A stretch of 64,000 bases of DNA from an uncultured Roseburia sp. (GCA_947567625.1 CANONN010000006.1:1-64000), one strand, 5' to 3'; shown: positions 34,462 through 43,949, numbered from the stretch's first letter. Made by a program: numbers and translations. The notes: generated by a model from the letters alone, not told the origin.

Positions 34462-36170
34462 AGCTGTTATTGACGGCGGTCAACGCAAAATACATTCATT
34501 CCAATCTGGCGGTATATTCTCTGGCGGCGTATGCCCGCGCTTACAAGCGGCAGGAGGATGGCTATGAAGTGTCGCTGGCGGAATATACCATCAACCATCA
34601 CCCCGACCAGATTTTGTCCGGCCTCTATCGGAAAAGGCCGGATGTGCTTTGTTTTTCCTGCTATATCTGGAATTTGACATGTGTCGAGGGACTGATCGAA
34701 GAGTTTCACAAATTATGTCCGCAGGTGCCGATCTGGGTCGGCGGCCCGGAGGTATCCTATGAGGCCAATGCGTTTTTAGAGAGCCATCCGGCGGTAACGG
34801 GCGTGATGATCGGAGAGGGGGAGGAGACGTTTCTGGAGTTGTGCCGGTATTATGACGGGGAAAGCGGCCCCCTTGCGGTTGCCGGACTCGTATACCGGGA
34901 CGGCAGCAGGATTCGTAACACCGGGACAAGGCTGCCGCTCGATATGAATCAAATACCGTTTTGCTATGAGCGGGCGGGGGATTTTAAGAATCGGATTATT
35001 TATTATGAATCCAGCCGCGGATGCCCGTTTTCCTGCAGTTACTGCCTTTCTTCGGTGGATAAAAAGCTGCGCTTCCGCGATATAGAGCTGGTAAAGCGCG
35101 AACTGGCATTTTTTATGGAACAGCGGGTGCCGCAGGTCAAGTTTGTAGACCGGACGTTTAACTGCAACCGCGCGCATGCCCTGGCGATCTGGCGCTTTAT
35201 CCGGGAACGCGACAACGGCGTCACCAATTTTCACTTTGAGATATCGGCCGACCTGTTGAACGAGGAGGAGCTTGCTGTGCTTGCCGCGATGCGTCCGGGA
35301 CTGGTACAGCTGGAAATCGGCGTGCAGACGACCAATCCGGCCACGATCGCAGAGATTCACCGCACGATGGAGCTGGGGCGCCTCAAAGAAACGGTACTGC
35401 GGATACGCGCAGCAGGGAATATTCATCAGCATCTCGATCTGATTGCGGGACTTCCGCGGGAGGATTACAAAACATTTGTGCGGTCGTTTGACGAGATCTA
35501 TGCGCTCAAACCAAATCAGCTGCAACTCGGGTTTTTAAAAGTACTAAAGGGCTCGTATCTGTATGAACATGCCAAAGAGTACGGCGTTATCTGTCATTCC
35601 GGCCCGCCCTACGAAGTGCTTAGGACGGACTGGCTTTCTTATGACGATATCCTGCGCATCAAGAGAGTGGAGGAAATGCTGGAGGTCTACTATAACAGCG
35701 GCCAGTTTGAGGTCACGATGAAAGTGCTGGAATGTTGTTCCCACAGTGCCTTTGCACTATTTAGTCAGTTCGGTGATTTTTATGAGCGGCAGGGATATTT
35801 TGGCATGAGCCATTCCCGCCTGCGGCGGTGCGAGATTTTGCTGGAATTTGTGGAAAATAATTACCGTGAGGCGGCAGACGTAATAAAAGAAAGTCTGATT
35901 TTTGATCTGTATTATCGGGAAAACGCGAAATCCAGGCCCGCCTGGGCGGCCAATCCGGCGGATTGGAAGCGGCAGACACGTTGTTTTTGCAAAAACGGCA
36001 GCCAGAGCCATCTGGAACGGTTTTCCTACCGCTTTCCCGGTAAATCCGTGCACACATTGTCTTCGCTGCCGTGCGCAGAGCGGCAGCCGGTGTATGTACT
36101 GTTTGATTATACGAGGCGCGACCCGCTTGATCATCAGGCACACATCGAAGAGGTAGAGCCGCCAGTGTGA
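34458..36170 (+). CDS. B12-binding-domain radical SAM protein, DUF4080 type
   Basis: The N-terminal cobalamin-binding-like domain (LLLTAVNAKYIHSNLAVYSL...IWVGGPEVS) precedes a radical SAM core with SSRGCPFSCSYCLSS binding the 4Fe-4S cluster, and a C-terminal DUF4080 region. ATG 34458 overlaps the MerR stop, so translation is coupled. Related proteins methylate or rearrange unreactive carbons; the substrate is unknown. The tail repeats at its 3' end are described separately. Confidence 0.9.
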   Translation: MKLLLTAVNAKYIHSNLAVYSLAAYARAYKRQEDGYEVSLAEYTINHHPDQILSGLYRKRPDVLCFSCYIWNLTCVEGLIEEFHKLCPQVPIWVGGPEVSYEANAFLESHPAVTGVMIGEGEETFLELCRYYDGESGPLAVAGLVYRDGSRIRNTGTRLPLDMNQIPFCYERAGDFKNRIIYYESSRGCPFSCSYCLSSVDKKLRFRDIELVKRELAFFMEQRVPQVKFVDRTFNCNRAHALAIWRFIRERDNGVTNFHFEISADLLNEEELAVLAAMRPGLVQLEIGVQTTNPATIAEIHRTMELGRLKETVLRIRAAGNIHQHLDLIAGLPREDYKTFVRSFDEIYALKPNQLQLGFLKVLKGSYLYEHAKEYGVICHSGPPYEVLRTDWLSYDDILRIKRVEEMLEVYYNSGQFEVTMKVLECCSHSAFALFSQFGDFYERQGYFGMSHSRLRRCEILLEFVENNYREAADVIKESLIFDLYYRENAKSRPAWAANPADWKRQTRCFCKNGSQSHLERFSYRFPGKSVHTLSSLPCAERQPVYVLFDYTRRDPLDHQAHIEEVEPPV

Positions 36171-36245
36171 AGCGCGGAGAGAATAGGGAACCGAGCCGCC
36201 AGTGTGCGAATTGCGGAGAGAATAGGGAACCGAGCCGTCAGTCTG
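36155..36245 (+). repeat. Imperfect tandem repeat after the radical SAM gene
   Basis: A unit beginning GAGCCGCCAGTGTG and ending GGAGAGAATAGGGAACC occurs twice with a third partial start GAGCCGTCAGTCTG. The first unit includes the stop codon. Confidence 0.7.
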
Positions 36246-36275
36246 CGGTCAGGTGGATGCGGAGGATATCAATAG

Positions 36276-36989
36276 ATGTTAGAAGACTATGTGGTGATTG
36301 ATTTGGAAATGACCGGGTTAAACCCAAAGACGGACGCGATCCTGGAAGTGGCGGCGGTGCGCGTGCGGGCGGGGAAGCCAAAGGAAACCTTTGGGTCGCT
36401 GGTTAAGACGGAGCGCAGATTGTCCGATAAAATTACGGAGCTGACCGGAATTACGGAGGCAATGACAAAAAACGCGCCGGATGCCAACGACGTGATGGCG
36501 GCGTATTTTGCGTTTGTCGGAGAGGACGTTTTGGTGGGACATAATGTCATATTTGACTATAGCTTCCTCAAACAGTGGGCGGTCAATCACAAGTTTTCGT
36601 TTGAGCGGACGGCCGTGGATACCCTCAAGCTGGCGCGCAAATTCCTGCCGCCGGAGCAGAAAAAAACATTGGAAGACCTGTGTATATATTTTGGGATTCC
36701 AAGGGAAAACGGTCACCGTGCGCTTGACGACGCGATGGAGACCGCGCGGCTGTTTGACTGTCTGCAACAGCAATTTTTTGAAACCGACAGGGGACAATTT
36801 GTACCGAAACCCTTGCAGTATAAGGTAAAAAAGCAGTCGCCGGCGACAGAATTTCAGAAAAAATATTTAAAATTGTATGCCAGTCATTTTCATCTGGCAC
36901 TGCCGCAGCCGTTAGAGGCCATGACAAAGAGCGAGGCATCGCGCCTTCGGGATGTCTGGTTTGCCCGGTATGGGCGGATGCCGGAGTAG
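36276..36989 (+). CDS. DEDDh 3'-5' exonuclease, DNA polymerase III epsilon/PolC type
   Basis: The Exo I motif DLEMTGLNP, Exo II HNVIFDYSFL and Exo III HRALDDAMET give the complete DEDDh site in the first 160 residues; the remaining 75 residues are unassigned. Such stand-alone exonucleases trim DNA or RNA ends in repair. No strong SD precedes ATG 36276 (GGAGGATATCAATAG is nearby). It converges on the next gene with 11 bases between. Confidence 0.92.
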   Translation: MLEDYVVIDLEMTGLNPKTDAILEVAAVRVRAGKPKETFGSLVKTERRLSDKITELTGITEAMTKNAPDANDVMAAYFAFVGEDVLVGHNVIFDYSFLKQWAVNHKFSFERTAVDTLKLARKFLPPEQKKTLEDLCIYFGIPRENGHRALDDAMETARLFDCLQQQFFETDRGQFVPKPLQYKVKKQSPATEFQKKYLKLYASHFHLALPQPLEAMTKSEASRLRDVWFARYGRMPE

Positions 36990-37000
36990 TGCCTTGCGGG

Positions 37001-37597
37001 TTATGCAAGATTGTCCAAATGTCCGACGATGGCGTTTTTCATGACGGAACGGAGCGCGGATGCCTGTTCTTTTAGTCGGGTAAGCGCATCGCTGTCGCCC
37101 TGTTTTTGATAAAGCTGCCCGAGCAGCAGATAGTTCTTGCTGATATCGGTGCCGCAGGAAATGCCGTATTCGAGCACTGTCTGCGCCTCCTTCTCGTAGC
37201 CAAGGTCAAGCAGACATTCGCCGTAAGCGGCGATGGTGCAGCAGAGTGCGGCGAAATTATCGTCACATTCCGAGAGTGTCGGCAGATTGGCGGCGCCGTA
37301 TTTAAGCTTTAAATCCGTGTTGCTCTCGCCCGAGAGGTTTAAGATCTGTTTGGTGGCAAGTTCCCTCAGCGTGGCCTCATAGGCCAAAAGATCACTGTTT
37401 TGACAGATTCCTATTGGAAAAGTATCCAAAGGTATGGTAATATAGGGAAGATCGCTGATATCTTTGCGTCTGGCGAAATTGGCGTCCGTTTCCCGTTTCC
37501 AGAATGCTTCGGTAGTGTCCTGCTGTTTGCGCGCCCATTTTCTGCTCGCGCCGGTGACGACGGCGATTACAATAATAAATAAACCGATAAATCTCAT
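37001..37597 (-). CDS. Membrane-anchored TPR-like protein, function unknown
   Basis: One N-terminal membrane helix (residues 4-17) is followed by a soluble domain whose C-terminal half (AYGECLLDLGYEKEAQTVLE...YLLLGQLYQKQGDSDALTRL) has the pattern of two to three TPR helices. It is transcribed away from the small membrane peptide gene. Function is unknown. Confidence 0.75.
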   Translation of the reverse strand: MRFIGLFIIVIAVVTGASRKWARKQQDTTEAFWKRETDANFARRKDISDLPYITIPLDTFPIGICQNSDLLAYEATLRELATKQILNLSGESNTDLKLKYGAANLPTLSECDDNFAALCCTIAAYGECLLDLGYEKEAQTVLEYGISCGTDISKNYLLLGQLYQKQGDSDALTRLKEQASALRSVMKNAIVGHLDNLA

Positions 37598-37656
37598 AAA
37601 GTAAAGAATCCTTTCTGGTTTTCATTTTATTCTATAGTATAAAAGGAGCGATGACA

Positions 37657-37761
37657 ATGTATAATTTTAGTAATAAAAAAAATAATAAAGTAGTTGCAGT
37701 AATCGTAATTGTATTGGTTGTGGTGATGGCGCTCTCAACAGTCCTCGCTGCACTGTTGTAA
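37657..37761 (+). CDS. 34-residue single-pass membrane peptide
   Basis: MYNFSNKKNNK leads to a Val/Ile/Leu membrane helix of about 22 residues. ATG 37657 is eight bases after GGAG; an ATG two codons earlier is too close. Too short for usual gene calling. The charged-then-hydrophobic form suggests a small membrane protein; function unknown. Confidence 0.6.
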   Translation: MYNFSNKKNNKVVAVIVIVLVVVMALSTVLAALL

Positions 37762-37914
37762 CGCCTGTGCGGCAAAGCTGCGGTGTGAGATGAGCGTGAA
37801 GAGACGAAATTACAGGTTTGACTGCGCTGTGAGCCGCACTGTTTGACGCGGCTTCATATGTAAAAATATACTAAAATAAGCGGTGCAAGTCAATCATATT
37901 CGTGGTTATGCATC

Positions 37915-37943
37915 TTGAAAAACCGTTGTTTTTCAACTATAAT
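37915..37943 (+). promoter_or_regulatory. Predicted promoter of the VanW gene, within a palindrome
   Basis: TTGAAA (37915-37920) and TATAAT (37938-37943) are 17 bases apart; the arms TTGAAAAAC and GTTTTTCAA pair across the spacer, so a DNA cruciform or bound dimer is conceivable. Confidence 0.55.
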
Positions 37944-37956
37944 GGGTCAAAAGTGC

Positions 37957-37983
37957 GAGAAGAACACAAAAGCCGTTCTTCTC
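37957..37983 (+). repeat. GAAGAAC-type hairpin in the VanW leader
   Basis: GAGAAGAAC and GTTCTTCTC form a 9-bp stem. A closely similar hairpin (GGAAGAACGC/GCGTTCTTCC) lies at 60294-60320 in the tilS leader. Confidence 0.65.
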
Positions 37984-38009
37984 ATAAATTAATAGAAACG
38001 GAGCAAAGA

Positions 38010-39500
38010 ATGAGGAATATCAAAAAAGGACTGGGAGTTTTGGCGTTGACCGGGTTTCTCGGCGCACTGTCTTTTACGGCCGGTTCCGTATATGCCGGGC
38101 AGGAAGACGACACAATTGAAAACGGTATCTATATCGGAGAGATCAATGTGGGCGGCATGACGGCGGCGGAGGCTAAAGCAGCGATCGCCGACTATGTAAA
38201 CACATTGCAGAGCGCGACGTTTACCCTTGAGACGGCCTCCGGCAGTATTGAAGTCAGCGCGCAGGATATTGGTGTGTTCTGTCAGGATGATTCTGTCGTG
38301 GAGGAGGCCATGGAGGTCTGCAAGGGCGGCAGTTTGATCAAGCGCTATACGGACAAAAAAGATCTGGAACAGGGCGAGCTGACGTTTGATATTTCTCTGG
38401 ATGTGGATAAATATGTGGTCTCGGCTTTCCTCGAGGAACAGAGCGGCTCGCTCAACCAAAGCGCGGTGGACAACGGTTTGGTGCGGGAGAACGGTGCGTT
38501 TCGTTTTATAGAGGGAAAACCGGGCGTAGAGGTCAATGTCCCGGCGTCCGTGGAGGCGATCGCTTCCTATATCGGCGAGCAGTGGGAGGGCGGCGATGCG
38601 TCCATAGAGCTGGTGGCAGAGGTTGTGGAGCCGCGGGGCAGCAGGGACGAACTGTCAAAAATCACGGACCTGCTCGGCGGGTACAGTACCAACTACCGCA
38701 CCTCTTCTGCGGGGCGCTGCACGAATATCGCAGTCGCGGCCGGAAAGATCAACGGCACCCTGCTGTATCCCGGAGAGGAGTTTTCCGTGTACGCTACGAT
38801 CGGTCCGCTGGAGGGCTCCAACGGATATGAGCTGGCGGGTTCTTACGAAAACGGACAGACCGTGGATTCCTACGGCGGCGGCGTCTGTCAGGTGTCCACG
38901 ACTTTGTATAACGCAGTTATTTTGGCGGAGCTTGAGATCACACAGCGCTCGAACCATTCGATGATTGTCACTTATGTGCAGCCGTCTATGGACGCGGCGA
39001 TTGCCGGTGATTATAAGGATTTGCGTTTTGTCAACAATTATGACACGCCGATCTACATCGAGGGATATACGGTAGGCAAAGATTTGTTCTTTAATATTTT
39101 CGGCGCGGAGACAAGACCGGCAAACCGCAAGATTTCCTTTGTCAGCGAGGTGATCTCCCAGGACGATCCGCCCACCCAGTATGTCGGAACCGGCGACCCG
39201 GCGGGCACGATGAACACGGTGCAGGGAAAACACACCGGTTATGTGGCAAGGCTCTGGAAAGTCGTGACGGTGGACGGCGTCGAGCAGAGCAGGGAACAGT
39301 TTAACAAGAGCACATACAAGGCTTCGCCTAAGATCGTCAATGTGGGGACGGCTTCACCGGACCCCAACATTTCTGCGATGATCGGGGAGGCGCTTGCCTC
39401 CGGCGACGAGGCGGCGATACAGGCAGCGGTGGCGAACGCCGCGGCGGTGGCGGCGTCGGCAGAACCGGTACAGCCGCAGAGTGAGCCGCTCCCGCAGTAA
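38010..39500 (+). CDS. VanW-family secreted protein
   Basis: A signal peptide (residues 1-30, cleaved after VYA) precedes a peptidoglycan-binding-like domain (about 60-200) and a VanW domain (about 225-360: GRCTNIAVAAGKINGTLLYPGEEFSVY...GGGVCQVSTTLYNAV...RSNHSMIVTYV). The Ala-rich tail is low complexity. VanW proteins accompany some glycopeptide-resistance clusters, but many clostridial members are not linked to resistance. ATG 38010 follows AACGGAG; the longer frame starting upstream lies in the promoter. Confidence 0.9.
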   Translation: MRNIKKGLGVLALTGFLGALSFTAGSVYAGQEDDTIENGIYIGEINVGGMTAAEAKAAIADYVNTLQSATFTLETASGSIEVSAQDIGVFCQDDSVVEEAMEVCKGGSLIKRYTDKKDLEQGELTFDISLDVDKYVVSAFLEEQSGSLNQSAVDNGLVRENGAFRFIEGKPGVEVNVPASVEAIASYIGEQWEGGDASIELVAEVVEPRGSRDELSKITDLLGGYSTNYRTSSAGRCTNIAVAAGKINGTLLYPGEEFSVYATIGPLEGSNGYELAGSYENGQTVDSYGGGVCQVSTTLYNAVILAELEITQRSNHSMIVTYVQPSMDAAIAGDYKDLRFVNNYDTPIYIEGYTVGKDLFFNIFGAETRPANRKISFVSEVISQDDPPTQYVGTGDPAGTMNTVQGKHTGYVARLWKVVTVDGVEQSREQFNKSTYKASPKIVNVGTASPDPNISAMIGEALASGDEAAIQAAVANAAAVAASAEPVQPQSEPLPQ

Positions 39501-39530
39501 GTGCAAAAAGAATTCAAAATATAAAGGCAG

Positions 39531-39564
39531 TGATGAGAAACTCTTTGTGGGAGTTTCTCATTGT
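39531..39564. terminator. Hairpin after the VanW gene
   Basis: GATGAGAAACTC and GAGTTTCTCATT form a 10-12 bp stem over a seven-base loop; the T run is weak. Confidence 0.5.
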
Positions 39565-39641
39565 GCTATATAAAGTTCGTGCGCCGCACACAGTAGATTG
39601 GGCCGGGTGGCCGGATCATGGCGCGCGGTGAGGGAGATCGT

Positions 39642-40628
39642 ATGCAGACAGGAAAGGTGCCGGAAAACGTATTACAGCGTTCCGTATTCAAACAATTACA
39701 TACAAGGCGCCCGGAGGTGCTTATGGGGGCCGGCGTCGGCGAGGACTGCGCCGCGTTAAAGTTGGCGCCCGGCGAGACTTTGATTTTATCCACCGACCCG
39801 ATCACGGGGACGGCAAAAGATATCGGCTCGCTTGCCATGCAGATTACCTTAAATGACCTTGCCAGTTCCGGCGCGGAGCCGGTCGGCGTCATGCTCACGG
39901 TTCTTCTGCCGGAGGGCACCAGAGAGATTCAGCTAAAAAAGATCATGGCCCAGGTGAGTGAGGCGTGCGCCAAGGCAAATGTGCAGGTGATGGGCGGGCA
40001 CACCGAGATCACGCCGGTGGTGAGACAGACGCTGATCAGTGTCTGCGGTGTGGGAAAGGTCAAGGATGGCTGTATGATTTCCACGGGCGGAGCAAGGCCC
40101 GGCATGGACATTCTGGTGACCAAGTGGATTGGCATAGAGGGGACGGCGATTCTCGCCAAAGAGAGGGAAGCGGAACTTGCGAAACATTTTCCGCCGTCGT
40201 TTGTGGAGGCGGCAAAGGGGTTCGATGCATACCTGTCGGTCTGCCCGGAGGCCGCAGTCGCCGTAAAGTCCGGCGTCTGTGCGATGCATGACGTGACCGA
40301 GGGCGGCATATATGGCGCGCTCTGGGAGATGGCGCAGGCATCCGGCGTCGGACTGGAGATTGACTTGAAAAAGATTCCGATTCGTCAGGAGACCGTGGAA
40401 ATTTGCGAATATTTTGGCATACACCCCTATAAATTGATCTCCAGCGGCTGTATGCTGATGGCGGCAGCAGACGGCAATCATCTGGTGCGGGAGCTGGAGA
40501 AAGAGGGGATTTTGGCGACTATTATCGGAAAAGCCACGGAGGGCAAGGACAGAGTCCTGCTGTGCGAGGATGAGAGACGGTTTTTAGAGCCGCCGAAGAC
40601 GGACGAATTATATCAGGTGATCATGTAG
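39642..40628 (+). CDS. AIR-synthase-related protein (HypE/ThiL-like fold)
   Basis: The two-domain ATP-binding fold of the PurM superfamily is visible: GVGEDCAALKLAPGE, LILSTDPITGTAKDIG, LNDLASSGAEPVGVMLTVLL and a late HDVTEGGIYGALWEMA. It is neither a complete ThiL nor HypE by context, since no thiamine or hydrogenase genes are near. It precedes an Lrp-type regulator and an aminotransferase in what is probably one operon. ATG 39642 follows AGGGAG. Confidence 0.82.
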   Translation: MQTGKVPENVLQRSVFKQLHTRRPEVLMGAGVGEDCAALKLAPGETLILSTDPITGTAKDIGSLAMQITLNDLASSGAEPVGVMLTVLLPEGTREIQLKKIMAQVSEACAKANVQVMGGHTEITPVVRQTLISVCGVGKVKDGCMISTGGARPGMDILVTKWIGIEGTAILAKEREAELAKHFPPSFVEAAKGFDAYLSVCPEAAVAVKSGVCAMHDVTEGGIYGALWEMAQASGVGLEIDLKKIPIRQETVEICEYFGIHPYKLISSGCMLMAAADGNHLVRELEKEGILATIIGKATEGKDRVLLCEDERRFLEPPKTDELYQVIM

Positions 40629-40666
40629 GAGCCGAAAAGAAAATCTGAGCAGGAATGGAGATTGAT

Positions 40667-41149
40667 ATGAGAGAAAAAATATTACTGTTTATCGAGAAGA
40701 ACAGCCGCATTGATTTAAAAGAGCTTTCCACCAGCCTTGGCGTGGACGAGGCGAGCCTTATGAACGAGCTGGAGCAGATGGAGGCGGAAAATATCATCTG
40801 CGGTTATCATACAATCATTGACTGGGATAAGGTGGGCATTGAGAAAGTGACCGCGATGATCGAGGTGCGCGTGACGCCGCAGAGAAGTATGGGGTTTGAC
40901 AATTTTGCGGAGCGCATCGCCAATTATCCAGAGGTCAATTCCGTCTATCTGATTTCGGGCGGATTTGATTTTATGGTGACGCTGGAGGGAAAAACGCTGC
41001 GCGAGGTTTCCGCCTTTGTGTCGGAAAAATTATCTATTTTAGAGCCGGTGATCAGTACCAAGACAAATTTTATCTTAAAGAAATACAAAGAGCACGGCAC
41101 GATTATCGCGGCGCCGAAAGTTGATGAAAGGATACAGATGATACCATGA
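40667..41149 (+). CDS. Lrp/AsnC-family transcriptional regulator
   Basis: The 160-residue protein has the N-terminal helix-turn-helix (NSRIDLKELSTSLGVDEASLMNEL) and the C-terminal RAM ligand domain (VTAMIEVRV...VNSVYLISGGFDFMV). Lrp-type proteins sense amino acids. The four-base overlap with the aminotransferase gene shows translational coupling, so this enzyme's substrate may be the sensed ligand. ATG 40667 follows AATGGAG. Confidence 0.9.
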   Translation: MREKILLFIEKNSRIDLKELSTSLGVDEASLMNELEQMEAENIICGYHTIIDWDKVGIEKVTAMIEVRVTPQRSMGFDNFAERIANYPEVNSVYLISGGFDFMVTLEGKTLREVSAFVSEKLSILEPVISTKTNFILKKYKEHGTIIAAPKVDERIQMIP

Positions 41150-42309
41150 GAGACCCATTGTCAAAGACTATCGTAACGATTCAGCCCTCCGGTATCCGCA
41201 AGTTTTTTGATATCGTCAGCGAAATGAAAGACGCGATTTCCCTGGGTGTGGGCGAGCCGGATTTTGATACGCCGTGGCATATCCGCGATGAAGCGATCTA
41301 TTCGCTGGAAAAAGGACGGACATTTTATACCTCCAATTCCGGCCTCAAGGAGCTTAGGGAGGAGATCAGCAATTATATAATGCGGCGCTATGATGTCTCC
41401 TATCAGCCGGAGGGGGAGATCATGATCACGGTTGGCGGCAGTGAGGCGATCGACATTGCTATGCGCGCGATGCTCGACCCTGGGGACGAGGTTTTGATAC
41501 CGCAGCCGAGCTATGTGTCCTATGAGCCCTGCTGCCTGCTGGCAAACGGTAAGCCGGTGATTATCGAGCTGCAGGCGGAGCATGAGTTTCGTCTCACGCC
41601 GCAGCAGCTTGAGGCGGCGATCACGCCGCGCACCAAGCTTTTAGTGCTGCCGTTTCCGAACAATCCCACCGGGGCCGTGATGGAGCGAAAAGATCTGGAG
41701 GCTGTGGCGAAGATCGTGGAGAAGTATGATTTATACGTGCTCAGCGATGAGATTTATGCGGAGCTGACCTATCTGGACGACTATGTTTCCATCGCGTCTT
41801 TGCCGGGTATGAGGGAGCGGACAATTTTAATCAACGGCTTTTCCAAGTCGTATGCCATGACGGGGTGGCGTCTGGGATATGCCTGCGGGCCACAGGCCAT
41901 CATCCGGCAGATGTTAAAGATTCACCAGTATGCGATCATGTGCGCGCCGACAACCAGCCAGTATGCGGCGATCGACGCGCTGCGCAACGGGGACGGGGAC
42001 GTGCAGCGCATGCGGGAGGAGTATAATACCAGGCGAAAGTATCTGATGAGGCGCTTTAAAGAGATGGGGCTGCCGTGCTTTGAGCCGTTTGGCGCTTTTT
42101 ATACGTTCCCCTGTATCAAAGAGTTTGGCATGACCTCGGAGGAGTTTGCGCAAAAGCTTTTGGATGCGCAGAAAGTGGCCGTTGTGCCGGGAACTGCGTT
42201 TGGCGCCTGCGGTGAAGGTTTTTTGCGGATTTCCTATGCGTACTCGCTGGACGATCTGCGCGTAGCGCTTGACCGTATCGAGGCGTTTATACGGCAACTG
42301 CGCTCATAG
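41146..42309 (+). CDS. Class I/II pyridoxal-phosphate aminotransferase
   Basis: The fold-type I enzyme shows SLGVGEPDFDTPWHI, PNNPTGAV, LSDEIYAEL and the pyridoxal-phosphate lysine in GFSKSYAMTGWRLGY. At 387 residues it matches the aspartate/aromatic aminotransferase subgroup (PatA/AspC-like). The exact substrate cannot be fixed from the sequence. Coupled to the Lrp-type gene. Confidence 0.93.
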   Translation: MRDPLSKTIVTIQPSGIRKFFDIVSEMKDAISLGVGEPDFDTPWHIRDEAIYSLEKGRTFYTSNSGLKELREEISNYIMRRYDVSYQPEGEIMITVGGSEAIDIAMRAMLDPGDEVLIPQPSYVSYEPCCLLANGKPVIIELQAEHEFRLTPQQLEAAITPRTKLLVLPFPNNPTGAVMERKDLEAVAKIVEKYDLYVLSDEIYAELTYLDDYVSIASLPGMRERTILINGFSKSYAMTGWRLGYACGPQAIIRQMLKIHQYAIMCAPTTSQYAAIDALRNGDGDVQRMREEYNTRRKYLMRRFKEMGLPCFEPFGAFYTFPCIKEFGMTSEEFAQKLLDAQKVAVVPGTAFGACGEGFLRISYAYSLDDLRVALDRIEAFIRQLRS

Positions 42310-42464
42310 TAATAAAACATCGGGACAAGATGATTCAAAATGATTTGTGAAGGCGTAAGGCAGTGCCCTGAAGTTTTTACATATTTGTTATGGAACACAG
42401 CGAAGAGCGGCAAAGCCGCGGCATCTTGGATGGCGGCGCAGACCGTACAGGTTGGGAGTAGGAG

Positions 42465-42971
42465 ATGGCAAGTTTAAATATTGTTTTATATGAGCCGGAG
42501 ATTCCGGCAAATACCGGGAATATCGGACGTACCTGCGTGGCGACCGGAACAAAGCTTCATCTGATCGAGCCGCTCGGTTTTCGCACGGACGAAAAGTCAT
42601 TAAAGCGCGCGGGCATGGATTACTGGAATGAGCTGGAGGTCACCCGCTACATAAACTGGGACGATTTTTGCGAACGAACCCCCGGTGCCAAAATCTACAT
42701 GGCGACGACAAAAGGGCGGCATGTGTATACGGAAGTGAGCTATGAGCCAGACTGTTATATTATGTTTGGGAAAGAGAGCGCCGGAATCCCGGAGGAGCTG
42801 CTAAAAGAAAATCCCGAAACCTGTGTGCGGATACCGATGCTCGGGGAGACGCGTTCCCTGAATCTGTCCAATGCCGTGGCGATCGTGCTGTACGAGGCAT
42901 TGCGGCAGAACCGGTTTGACCATATGAAATTGCAGGGAGAACTGCATCGGCTGAAATGGGAGGACGCGTAG
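42465..42971 (+). CDS. trmL: tRNA (cytidine/uridine(34)-2'-O)-methyltransferase
   Basis: A SPOUT-knot methyltransferase of 168 residues: N-terminal ALYEPEIPANTGNIGRTC-like motif (YEPEIPANTGNIGRTC), middle FGKESAGIPEELL and the knot MLGETRSLNLSNAVAIVLYE. It methylates the wobble ribose of certain leucine tRNAs. ATG 42465 follows GTAGGAG. Confidence 0.93.
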   Translation: MASLNIVLYEPEIPANTGNIGRTCVATGTKLHLIEPLGFRTDEKSLKRAGMDYWNELEVTRYINWDDFCERTPGAKIYMATTKGRHVYTEVSYEPDCYIMFGKESAGIPEELLKENPETCVRIPMLGETRSLNLSNAVAIVLYEALRQNRFDHMKLQGELHRLKWEDA

Positions 42972-43018
42972 TACATTTTGTTATTTTTGGAAACCGTTTG
43001 GAATGAGTGGAGATCAGG

Positions 43019-43873
43019 ATGGGAATTATCAAAGCGAGACAGTTGGTGCATGAATATATCAGACGGGATGAGGAGGGCAATGTGGAATCCATTTCCACGG
43101 CCCTGGATCATTTGAATCTCGATGTGGAACAGGGGCAGTTTATCGCTGTTCTTGGCCACAATGGCTCCGGGAAGTCTACGCTCGCCAAACACATCAACGC
43201 GCTTCTTACGCCGACGGAAGGTACCCTATGGGTGGATGGCCTGGATGTGTCCGATGAGGAAAATGTGATGACGGTGCGTGAAAATGCCGGCATGGTGTTT
43301 CAAAATCCTGATAATCAGATTATTGCCAGTGTCGTGGAGGAGGACGTCGCGTTCGGACCGGAGAATATCGGCGTCCCGACGGACGAGATCTGGGACAGGG
43401 TGGAGCAGAGCCTTAGAACGGTCGGCATGTTAAAATACCGCACCTACTCTCCCAATAAGCTGTCCGGGGGGCAGAAACAGAGGGTCGCTATCGCGGGAGT
43501 GCTCGCGATGCAGCCAAAGTGTATCGTGCTTGACGAGCCCACTGCAATGTTGGACCCCACGGGCAGACGGGATGTGATTCGCACGGCCTTGGAGTTAAAT
43601 CGGGAAAAAGGCGTTACGATCATCCTCATCACCCATTATATGGAGGAAGTGGTGGAGGCTGATCGGGTGTTTGTCATGGATGAGGGAAAGCTTGTGATGC
43701 AGGGGACGCCGCGGGAGATCTTCTCCCGGGTGGAGGAGCTGAAGCATTATCGTCTGGGCGTGCCGCAGATGACGCTGCTCGCAGATGAGCTGCGCAGGGC
43801 AGGACTGCCGCTGGCAGGTGGTATTATGACCCGGGAAGAGCTGGTGGAGGAGCTGGCAAAGCTGCGCGCATAG
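43019..43873 (+). CDS. ecfA1: Energy-coupling factor transporter ATPase EcfA1
   Basis: The ABC ATPase carries Walker A GHNGSGKST, signature LSGGQKQRVAIAG, Walker B CIVLDEPTAMLD and the switch histidine ITHYME. With EcfA2 and EcfT it drives vitamin uptake by exchangeable S components. ATG 43019 follows GTGGAGATCAGG; GTG 43007 is an alternative. Its last 51 bases are duplicated just after the stop. Confidence 0.95.
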   Translation: MGIIKARQLVHEYIRRDEEGNVESISTALDHLNLDVEQGQFIAVLGHNGSGKSTLAKHINALLTPTEGTLWVDGLDVSDEENVMTVRENAGMVFQNPDNQIIASVVEEDVAFGPENIGVPTDEIWDRVEQSLRTVGMLKYRTYSPNKLSGGQKQRVAIAGVLAMQPKCIVLDEPTAMLDPTGRRDVIRTALELNREKGVTIILITHYMEEVVEADRVFVMDEGKLVMQGTPREIFSRVEELKHYRLGVPQMTLLADELRRAGLPLAGGIMTREELVEELAKLRA

Positions 43874-43924
43874 ATTATGACCCGGGAAGAGCCGGTGGAG
43901 GAGTTGGCAAAGCTGCGCGCATAG
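43823..43924 (+). repeat. 51-bp tandem duplication of the ecfA1 3' end
   Basis: Bases 43823-43873 (last 16 codons and stop) recur at 43874-43924 with two substitutions. The second copy has its own in-frame TAG but lies outside the gene. Confidence 0.9.
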
Positions 43925-43949
43925 AAAAGGGAAAACGGGGAAGTTTTGC

